From positions 1 to 7,570 of the forward strand of contig DXUR01000110.1 in the NCBI GenBank assembly GCA_019417795.1: a stretch of DNA of 7,570 nucleotides, written 5' to 3'. This stretch comes from Clostridiales bacterium (lineage in GTDB: Bacteria; Bacillota_A; Clostridia; Oscillospirales; Oscillospiraceae). The position numbers and the translations under genes are program-made. Positions 1 to 5,348 of the stretch are shown here, one piece after another. Below the pieces are notes generated by a model. The model did not search any database. It saw nothing but the letters and a program-made list of their open reading frames with translations, and was not told where the DNA came from. Numbering within the stretch: the stretch's first letter is position 1; the number at the start of each line of letters is the position of its first letter.

Positions 1-48
1 GCAGAGACAGTGTGTGATGCCAAAATGGCAAGAACTGAGGAGAGATGA
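1..48 (+). CDS. C-terminal tail of an upstream gene (partial, product unknown)
   Basis: Reading frame 1 is open from the window edge and ends at TGA 46-48, giving AETVCDAKMARTEER and stop. The reason to treat it as a gene end is the junction: stop, a single T, then the ATG of the secreted protein at 50. The same arrangement occurs where the membrane protein ends at 6680-6682 and the second InlB-repeat gene starts at 6684. The charged, Arg-ending tail resembles in style the KERKR ending of that membrane protein, but fifteen residues are too few to assign a family. Because the fragment is so short, it could be open by chance. Sequence to the left of the window would settle it. Confidence 0.4.
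   Translation, partial: AETVCDAKMARTEER
37..44 (+). promoter_or_regulatory. Ribosome binding site that fixes the start of the first InlB-repeat gene
   Basis: GAGGAGAG lies 5 bases before ATG 50 and is a strong Shine-Dalgarno match. It supports ATG 50 over the in-frame GTG at 14 and ATG at 17, which have no such motif and would put a charged dozen residues before a clean signal peptide. The paralogous gene at 6684 has a matching purine-rich site and starts at the equivalent residue. Confidence 0.8.
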
Positions 49-49
49 T

Positions 50-127
50 ATGCACAGTCAGAAAATGCGATTGATCAGCCTGAATCTGGTACTCGTAATG
101 CTTCTCACGATGCTGCCGGTGCAGGCG
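50..127 (+). other. Sec signal peptide of the first InlB-repeat protein
   Basis: Residues 1-26 have a short positive n-region with Lys and Arg, a hydrophobic stretch from Leu8 to Leu22, and a P-V-Q-A end that fits signal peptidase I cleavage after Ala26 or Ala27. There is no lipobox cysteine, so it is not a lipoprotein. The paralogue at 6684 has the same leader with 20 of 26 residues identical. A 15-base stretch (TGCCGGTGCAGGCGG) at its end is identical in DNA, at 114-128 and 6748-6762. Confidence 0.85.
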
Positions 128-3100
128 GCGGATATTGTCATTGATGATGATGGCCCGATGTACACCGTCGTGCTCAACGGCAACGGCGGCACGTATGAGG
201 GGGACGATACGCTCACCATCAGCTATGGGAACAGGCCCCTCTATCTTGAGGATTATATCTTCACCAGAGAGGGCTATACGCTGCTCGGGTGGAGCAAGAA
301 CGAGGATGCGAGCGCCCTTGACTACACGCGCTTCGGCGAACTCTACGCCTTTGATATCGGCAATGATACCCAGCTTTATGCCGTATGGGGCGAGGGCGAG
401 AACTGCGCACTGTATGATTATGCGCCAAGTGAACAGGCATGGCAACTGGGAGATTACTACGTACTAAATAGTGCGACTCTATCAACCGTGAACGATGAAT
501 ATTTCGTCGGCTGGTATGATCATTTTCATGGCTTTTATCAGGCAGGGGATACCGTGAAGGCCGGGGAGTTCTATCATCATGTGTTCTCATATGAAAATCC
601 AATTATACTCAACGGCAATGGCGGTAAAAGTAATTTCGGTGGCGAGTTATTTTATGGGGGGAATTATAACCGCTTTGATGACAGGGTTCATGGAAGCGCA
701 AATACTCGATATCCTTGCTTTACGAAAGATGGTTACATCTTAGATGGATGGACAACTGAAGCTGATAGCAATGCAATTGCCGCGGTTAGTGGGATGGTAT
801 TTGATACCTATGCATCTGGTGGCAGCCGAATCAGCACGCTTTACGCACATTGGAGCCGTGCACATCAATTGATAAACGGAACACGGCTTGTCATTGACGG
901 CGAAGAAAGGAACGAGTTGATAGAGAGCGGCTCACAATACCGAGGTGATGGTTGGGACTATTCAGGAACTTGGCATATTTCAATCGGAGAAGGAGGGCGT
1001 ACTGATTTCGGAGATATTGCCCTTGATAGTGAACTGCAATTGACATTTTTTGATGATGTCACTACAGGTTCCATTGAAGCAAATGGACCACTTCGATTTA
1101 GTGTGCCGTTAGGCGGTCCTGAACCGAGAACCTTTACCATACAGATAGAATCTTTGAAAAATCCAGCGATACAAGCTGAGAGCGTTTACATGTATGATAG
1201 TGATGCAATTTATCAAGTTAACGCCGAAGATGCAGTTGGTATTGATGCTTCATACATTTATCTTGGCTCACCTAATATTACTATTACAGGCAATCCCGCT
1301 GTGCGTGACGGAGCGGTGATTGTTTGCGGGAGTGGTATCTGTTACACAAAATCGGAAGATGGTTCAACATTAACGACTTCTGCAGAAAATCTAAGTGTTG
1401 TCCTCGATGGCAACGGCGGAACGTTTAATGGAGAGAAAAAAGTTGCTGCTGACTATAGTGTAAATAATGAGCTTGATTTGGGCAAGTATGCTTTTACACG
1501 TGAGGGCTATGCCCTAATCGGCTGGTCATGTGACAATAATGGCGAGAAGTATTATAGGGCTAATGATGGTATAGAAGGAAAGATTAGCGAAAAAACATAT
1601 GACACGTTATACGCAGTTTGGCTCAAGTTGCCAGAGAACAAAGAGTACGCTATTTTTGAAACATGGGATAATTATGATATCCCAAATGCCTTGAGCCGAC
1701 ATATATCAAGTGGCTGGAATGATCATATTTGGCATAACGGGAGAACGTTCTATTGTGTGGAAATAGTAGATGGATTTACTATGCCGAATGTCTCTCAAAA
1801 TGGATTGGAGCTATCAACAATTTGGCAGAATAAAGCAAATCGCAATCTCTACTATGGCGGAGAAATCTATACACCCGCCTCGGGAAGCATGTTCCGCTTA
1901 GAAACATCTTCCGCCAATCTGGGCAACGGACGTCACACCATTGTACTTGACGGCAACGGCGGGACATATCGTTACACTTGGGGAAATAACGGTAAGAACT
2001 ACAATGTGAATCGTCAGGTCGCGGATAGTTATGTGAGCAACGGCCAAACGGTCAACTATGCCTGCAACTTTACCCGTCCAGGCTACACGCTTGTCAGCTA
2101 CAACAGCGAACCAGACGCCAGCGGTACAGAGTATGCGCTCAACAAGTGCACGGTCACAGCAGACATGGCGCCGATCCAGATTCTATACGCCCAGTGGAAG
2201 AAGATTGAGGAGAGCGGGCAGTATATCACGGTCGACGGCAAGCAGTACGATGCCGCACAGAATTGGAGCGGTATGGGCTGGGAATACCGTCATTATGGAA
2301 ACGACGATAATGAGATTGTCCTAAACGGCTATAATGGCGGTACGATCGAATCTGATATGACACTGCGGGTTAGCTGCTATAACGGAAAGAACTATGTTAC
2401 CGGCGGCATCCGTGCGCCGCAACTGCATGTCAATATAAGTGCAAATGGCAATAGCGGCGGTGCATCTTTAAACCTTCACGCACAGAAGGGAGCGGCGCTC
2501 ATTTCACAAGGAAATATGCAAATCAATGTGCAGGACCTCGCAGAGCTTTCTGTTGTTGGGGCAGAGGGATATCCTGCCGTCAGTGCAGGTGGTGAATTGA
2601 ATCTTTGGCTTTGGCGCGAAGGAAGGCTTTCTGCGCAAGGAGGAAACACTGCTGCTATATCGGCGGAATCTATCAATGATAACTGTGGAAATGATTGCGT
2701 GATTACTGCTGGAACAAGCTCGGAAGATGCCGCGGAAGTGGACAGATATACCGGCCAGCAGTATGTTTCTTATAAGGTCCGCACCAAGACGCTGACGCTG
2801 CACGGCAGCGGCGGCACGGCGGACGGAAAAGACAGCATTTCTGTCGATACCAAAGAAGGCTATCTTGATCTCATCCAATACGCAAACACTTTTTCCAATG
2901 GCGGAAAAGTGCTGCTGGGCTGGTCGAGGGTGGAAAATGGAACCAGTGTCGATTATCCGAACAGTTCAGATGCTGGATTTAGCTTTGATAGCGGTATTTC
3001 CCATGCAGATATTTATGCTGTGTGGGACAGCAATGAGCAAAAAGGAGTTGTGCTGAACGACTACGGCCAGCAGTTTTATGATGAACTGAATCATTACGGC

Positions 3101-5137
3101 GGATATAACTACTTTGATCAGTATACTGTACTTGCTGCTGCAGGGGCAGAGTATACGCTGCCGGATTCCTACAAGGCGGGCTACCGCTTCCTGGGCTGGC
3201 GCTCCGCGCAGGACGGTGAGCTCTACCCCGCAGGCACAGCAATCACCGTGGAGCAGAGCATGACCTATACCGCGGAGTACGAGGTCCTGTCGATGACGAT
3301 CAACGGCAAGACCTACGGTATGGACAAAGCGTGCGGCAGCAGCGGCATTGGATGGATGTTTACACCAGACGGCGAATACGGCTATTACAACGGAAACGTA
3401 GAACTTCAAATTTTTGAGAACTATTCCGGAAAGCCGATAGATGTTCCGAGTGACGTAAACATTCGAATTGGAGGCAATATCACAGGTTCGGACGGTCAGC
3501 CTGCCCTCTCTGTGAATGGAAATGCCTATATCCACAATGGGGGTGGCAGCAACATGACAGTAACGCTCATAGGTGGTGCAGAAGCGCCGGCTGTAGAGGC
3601 AACAGGAAAAATAACTCTTAACAATTACTATGACAATGCAGCTCTTGAGTTTCAGGGAAATGATGACCAACCGGCGCTGAAAGCGAAAAGTGTTTACATT
3701 GATAGAGCGATGCTTGCAGGAGCGTCTGCGGGTGACGCAGTCATTACCGGAGGCTACAACGGCGAGAGCTATGTTTGTATGCGCAATCCGATTGCCACTG
3801 TCACGCTTCAACCTGAGGAGACAGTGCCCAATATGCCGGATGCGGGTAGAGCTCTGTTTGTTGCGTGGCGACAGGAGAATACTGGAATGAATAACGCCAT
3901 TTGGTATCGTCCGGGTGATGTGATCTCTGGGACAGAAAAAACAATAGCTGCGGAGTACAGTACTATCGGCGGCGGTGCAGTGATTCTCGACTGCAATGGT
4001 GGTTTGATGAACAGCGGCTCGGAGTACTGCGTTATTTCTTCGACGGTTTCTTCTGCTGCGAACCTGAGCATGATAAAGGATACTGTTCTTTCTTCTATGC
4101 ACAAAACAGGCTATGGTCTCAGCGGATTTAATGACAATGCTGATGGCAATGGTACAGCGTATACAGTTGAAGAACTGTTCGATAACCCAGGGTGGATAGA
4201 GGCGAATGGCGAAATTAAGACCTTTTTCGCCCAATGGACGAAAACCGGCGATCCCGATACGCCGGCGCCGGACGAGCCGATCACCACGCCGGACGGCTCT
4301 GCGAGCTATACCGTCTCCGGCAGTACCGCAGCGATTGACAAAGTCGACACAGATAAGCTGATTACAGAGAGCAATGGCAAGAAGTCGGCGGAACTCGACC
4401 TGTCAAACGCAGGGGAAAGTGTAACAGAAGTTTCGTTGCCCACAGATGCGGTAAAGACAGTCTCGGGTTCTGGTGCGGAAAAAATGACAGTCAAACTTCC
4501 TGGGGCATCCGTCAGCTTTGATAAGAAAGCGCTTTCTGCCATTGCTGCACAAAGCGAAGGGGAGAGAGTCAGCTTGGAGGTCAGCATTGGCGACAGAAAC
4601 AGCCTGAATACAGCGCAGACGAATGCTGTTGCGAAAGCAAAAGAACTGTCGGTGATCGAGGTCAGCCTTTCTTCGGGCAATCAGAAGATCAGCGACTTCA
4701 ACGGCGGAAGTGTGACGATCGACGTGCCGTTTGCGTGGTCGATGAAGGGGATGCTCTGCGCCTATTACATCGATGACAGCGGCAATAAATCCGCAATCGA
4801 TGTAACCTATAAAAACGGCGTTGCGACACTGGTGTTGAAGCATTTTTCCACCTATGTCATTGAGATCGACAAGCTGCAGGAACCGTTTGTCACGGTTCTG
4901 CCGGATTCCATCACGGTAAGTGTCGATAACACGGTCAGAACCTGCGTGGCAGCGATCTATGATGAGGTTGGGAAGCTTATTACACTGAAGACCTGTGAGG
5001 TCGTTGAGGATGGCGGCACGGTGACGATTCCCTGCCAGATGGAGCGCTTGACAGGAAATCGGATGCTCAAAGTGTTCTTCCTTGATTCGAAAAAGAGCCC
5101 TTGCAGAGAGGCGGCAACGCTGAAAGCAACGGAATGA
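50..5137 (+). CDS. Large secreted InlB B-repeat (Listeria-Bacteroides repeat) surface protein, 1695 aa
   Basis: This is probably an exported adhesin-like or glycan-interacting structural protein; no enzyme motif is visible. Residue numbers count from ATG 50. Residues 1-26 form a signal peptide (MHSQKMR, hydrophobic core, VQA cleavage motif). Six full InlB B repeats, each running roughly LxGNGGT ... GYxLxGW ... LYAxW, lie near 38-113, 184-268, 448-524, 629-716, 913-992 and 1309-1396. Half-repeats without the GNGG part lie near 133-180, 528-620, 998-1078 and 1247-1303. Three beta-strand-rich modules lie near 273-433, 724-903 and 1080-1243. A Pro/Thr linker (GDPDTPAPDEPITTPDGS, about 1400-1417) leads to a clostridial-type C-terminal domain (about 1418-1604) and a small beta tail (about 1613-1690). 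I see no LPXTG, SLH, dockerin, choline-binding or C-terminal membrane segment, so surface retention is unexplained. InlB B repeats have a beta-grasp fold and are common in Firmicute surface proteins. The family call is firm; ligand and role are unknown. Confidence 0.93.
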   Translation: MHSQKMRLISLNLVLVMLLTMLPVQAADIVIDDDGPMYTVVLNGNGGTYEGDDTLTISYGNRPLYLEDYIFTREGYTLLGWSKNEDASALDYTRFGELYAFDIGNDTQLYAVWGEGENCALYDYAPSEQAWQLGDYYVLNSATLSTVNDEYFVGWYDHFHGFYQAGDTVKAGEFYHHVFSYENPIILNGNGGKSNFGGELFYGGNYNRFDDRVHGSANTRYPCFTKDGYILDGWTTEADSNAIAAVSGMVFDTYASGGSRISTLYAHWSRAHQLINGTRLVIDGEERNELIESGSQYRGDGWDYSGTWHISIGEGGRTDFGDIALDSELQLTFFDDVTTGSIEANGPLRFSVPLGGPEPRTFTIQIESLKNPAIQAESVYMYDSDAIYQVNAEDAVGIDASYIYLGSPNITITGNPAVRDGAVIVCGSGICYTKSEDGSTLTTSAENLSVVLDGNGGTFNGEKKVAADYSVNNELDLGKYAFTREGYALIGWSCDNNGEKYYRANDGIEGKISEKTYDTLYAVWLKLPENKEYAIFETWDNYDIPNALSRHISSGWNDHIWHNGRTFYCVEIVDGFTMPNVSQNGLELSTIWQNKANRNLYYGGEIYTPASGSMFRLETSSANLGNGRHTIVLDGNGGTYRYTWGNNGKNYNVNRQVADSYVSNGQTVNYACNFTRPGYTLVSYNSEPDASGTEYALNKCTVTADMAPIQILYAQWKKIEESGQYITVDGKQYDAAQNWSGMGWEYRHYGNDDNEIVLNGYNGGTIESDMTLRVSCYNGKNYVTGGIRAPQLHVNISANGNSGGASLNLHAQKGAALISQGNMQINVQDLAELSVVGAEGYPAVSAGGELNLWLWREGRLSAQGGNTAAISAESINDNCGNDCVITAGTSSEDAAEVDRYTGQQYVSYKVRTKTLTLHGSGGTADGKDSISVDTKEGYLDLIQYANTFSNGGKVLLGWSRVENGTSVDYPNSSDAGFSFDSGISHADIYAVWDSNEQKGVVLNDYGQQFYDELNHYGGYNYFDQYTVLAAAGAEYTLPDSYKAGYRFLGWRSAQDGELYPAGTAITVEQSMTYTAEYEVLSMTINGKTYGMDKACGSSGIGWMFTPDGEYGYYNGNVELQIFENYSGKPIDVPSDVNIRIGGNITGSDGQPALSVNGNAYIHNGGGSNMTVTLIGGAEAPAVEATGKITLNNYYDNAALEFQGNDDQPALKAKSVYIDRAMLAGASAGDAVITGGYNGESYVCMRNPIATVTLQPEETVPNMPDAGRALFVAWRQENTGMNNAIWYRPGDVISGTEKTIAAEYSTIGGGAVILDCNGGLMNSGSEYCVISSTVSSAANLSMIKDTVLSSMHKTGYGLSGFNDNADGNGTAYTVEELFDNPGWIEANGEIKTFFAQWTKTGDPDTPAPDEPITTPDGSASYTVSGSTAAIDKVDTDKLITESNGKKSAELDLSNAGESVTEVSLPTDAVKTVSGSGAEKMTVKLPGASVSFDKKALSAIAAQSEGERVSLEVSIGDRNSLNTAQTNAVAKAKELSVIEVSLSSGNQKISDFNGGSVTIDVPFAWSMKGMLCAYYIDDSGNKSAIDVTYKNGVATLVLKHFSTYVIEIDKLQEPFVTVLPDSITVSVDNTVRTCVAAIYDEVGKLITLKTCEVVEDGGTVTIPCQMERLTGNRMLKVFFLDSKKSPCREAATLKATE
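161..1348 (+). repeat. Super-repeat unit 1: full InlB repeat, half-repeat, full InlB repeat, beta module A
   Basis: The order is a full repeat (161-388; GNGGT, GYTLLGW, LYAVW), a half-repeat (446-589; YFVGWYD, YQAGDTV), a full repeat (599-853; GNGGK, GYILDGW, LYAHW) and a beta-strand-rich module (866-1348). The module opens with a V-I-D-G turn, has G-D-G-W-D-Y after it, and ends in CGSGICYT. The same order returns in unit 2. The first full repeat is GC-rich (62 percent over 181-240 by hand count), while the module is AT-rich (35 percent over 1201-1260). Confidence 0.75.
1391..2758 (+). repeat. Super-repeat unit 2: full InlB repeat, half-repeat, full InlB repeat, beta module B
   Basis: The order is a full repeat (1391-1621; DGNGGTFNG, GYALIGW, LYAVW), a divergent half-repeat (1631-1909; YAIFET, YCVEIVDGF, YYGGEIYTP), a full repeat (1934-2197; DGNGGTYRY, RPGYTLVSY, LYAQW) and module B (2219-2758; ITVDGKQY, GMGWEY, then strand-turn repeats ending AGTSSEDAAEVDRYTGQQYV). 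This is the unit that the visible part of the second InlB-repeat gene follows segment by segment. Confidence 0.78.
2786..3778 (+). repeat. Super-repeat unit 3: full InlB repeat, half-repeat, beta module C (second full repeat missing)
   Basis: It contains a full repeat with an altered core (2786-3025; HGSGGTADG, VLLGW, IYAVW), a half-repeat (3041-3283; AGYRFLGWRS, YPAGTAI, TYTAEYE) and module C (3287-3778; MTINGKTY, GIGWMF, ending AGASAGDAVITGGYNGESYV). Unlike units 1 and 2, no full repeat stands between half-repeat and module, which suggests a lost segment or a different recombination history. Confidence 0.72.
3788..4237 (+). repeat. Terminal partial unit: half-repeat then full InlB repeat
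   Basis: A degenerate half-repeat (3788-3958; RALFVAWRQ, YRPGDVIS, IAAEY) is followed by a diverged full repeat (3974-4237; LDCNGG, TGYGLSGFNDN, FFAQW). No beta module follows; a Pro/Thr/Asp linker at about 4247-4300 comes next. The LxxNGG and GYxLxG(F/W) positions are kept, so these are recognisable but old copies. Confidence 0.65.
4301..5119 (+). other. C-terminal beta domains typical of clostridial surface proteins
   Basis: About 4301-4861 encodes a region with VSLPTDAV, the phrase KISDFNGGSVTIDVPFAW, a YYIDDSGNKSAIDVTY stretch and KHFSTYVIE. From memory this pattern recurs near the C-termini of many Firmicute secreted proteins with internal repeats. About 4886-5119 encodes a small tail domain (VAAIYDEVGKLITLKT, LKVFFLDSKKSPC) resembling the VAAYDxxGxL ... 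KxFxWD tail units of the same proteins. No function is assigned; a role in folding, oligomerisation or surface attachment is possible. Confidence 0.6.
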
Positions 5138-5144
5138 TGCAGAT

Positions 5145-5185
5145 TGGGGAGCGGAACTTCTTGAATGGGAAGTTTCGCTCTCCCA
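5145..5185 (+). other. Strong hairpin 1 (16 bp stem, 8-base loop)
   Basis: TGGGGAGCGGAACTTC (5145-5160) pairs with 5169-5185, with one bulged T (5181) and one G-U pair (5154/5175). The loop is TTGAATGG. It begins 7 bases after the TGA of the secreted-protein gene. The sequence after it is GCGAGAATAG, not a T-run, so it is more likely a 3' end protector or processing site than a Rho-independent terminator. Confidence 0.75.
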
Positions 5186-5195
5186 GCGAGAATAG

Positions 5196-5255
5196 ACGGT
5201 GTACTTGCGTCGGCACAAATGAACGAAAATGCCAGCACTGTGCGACGAACATCGT
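5196..5255 (+). other. Hairpin 2 (imperfect long stem)
   Basis: The lower stem pairs ACGGTGT (5196-5202) with ACATCGT (5249-5255), including one G-U. After an internal loop the upper stem pairs CGTC (5208-5211) with GACG (5244-5247), and GCACA (5213-5217) with TGTGC (5239-5243), with G5212 bulged. The apical loop is 21 bases. Weak extra pairing extends outward toward 5189 and 5262. Confidence 0.55.
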
Positions 5256-5258
5256 ATT

Positions 5259-5306
5259 TTCTGTTTCCCTGCGGGCGAGGGAAAAGACAGAATCGGCTTA
5301 ACCGAT
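5259..5306 (+). other. Hairpins 3 and 4, just upstream of the membrane-protein gene
   Basis: Hairpin 3 pairs TTCTG plus TTTCCCT (5259-5270) with AGGGAAA (5278-5284) and CAGAA (5288-5292), with a three-base bulge and loop GCGGGCG. Hairpin 4 is a perfect ATCGG/CCGAT palindrome (5292-5296 with 5302-5306) around CTTAA. Both end shortly before the possible start codons of the next gene, so they could affect its translation. Confidence 0.5.
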
Positions 5307-5330
5307 AACGATTGAACTTCCGGAGTGAAA

Positions 5331-5348
5331 ATGGGACATGGGATATGA
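5331..5348 (+). CDS. Possible 5-codon leader ORF overlapping the ligase start
   Basis: ATG 5331 encodes MGHGI and stops at TGA 5346-5348, which overlaps the proposed ligase ATG (5345-5347) as ATGA. The best Shine-Dalgarno motif nearby, GGAG at 5322-5325, is ideally spaced (5 bases) for this mini-ORF and too far (19 bases) for ATG 5345. It could be a re-initiation leader, but an ORF this short arises easily by chance. Confidence 0.2.
   Translation: MGHGI

Larger units (their letters stand above)
5145..5306 (+). other. Structured intergenic element: four consecutive hairpins between secreted protein and membrane ligase
   Basis: Of the 174 spacer bases (5138-5311), nearly all fall into inverted repeats found by direct reading: 5145-5185, 5196-5255, 5259-5292 and 5292-5306. 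None has a following T-run, so an intrinsic terminator is not supported. As RNA it could act as a processing or stability element that sets different levels of the two products, or as a translational control region for the downstream gene. As DNA it could be a dispersed palindromic repeat. I recognise no known riboswitch or RNA family. The hairpins are seen directly; the function is open. Confidence 0.6.

Noticed and set aside
14..49. In-frame extension of the first gene to GTG 14 or ATG 17
   Set aside because: No Shine-Dalgarno precedes them. They add 12 charged residues before a complete signal peptide, and the paralogue starts at the residue equivalent to ATG 50. The frame is open to the window edge, so this is a judgement, not a proof.
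2966..4234. 422-codon open frame on the - strand
   Set aside because: It lies wholly antisense to the well-supported repeat protein. Its translation is rich in Arg, Ile, His and Cys with no domain pattern, as expected from the complement of repetitive coding DNA.
50..5137. Repeats as CRISPR array or insertion sequence
   Set aside because: The repeated units are in-frame, protein-level and diverged in DNA. There are no short identical repeats with unique spacers, no transposase, and no terminal inverted repeats.
5145..5185. Intrinsic terminator after the first gene
   Set aside because: The stem is strong but no T-run follows; GCGAGAATAG does. Attenuation or processing remains possible, termination is not supported.
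5101..5301. 66-codon + strand frame over the spacer, rich in Cys and Arg
   Set aside because: It overlaps the end of the first gene out of frame, its only start lies inside that gene, and its sequence is set by the hairpin arms. It reads as translated noncoding structure.
5138..5344. Sigma-70 promoter for the ligase gene
   Set aside because: TTGAAT (5161) and TTGCGT (5205-5210 region) lack a reasonable -10 box at 16-18 bases, so an internal promoter cannot be supported by reading alone.
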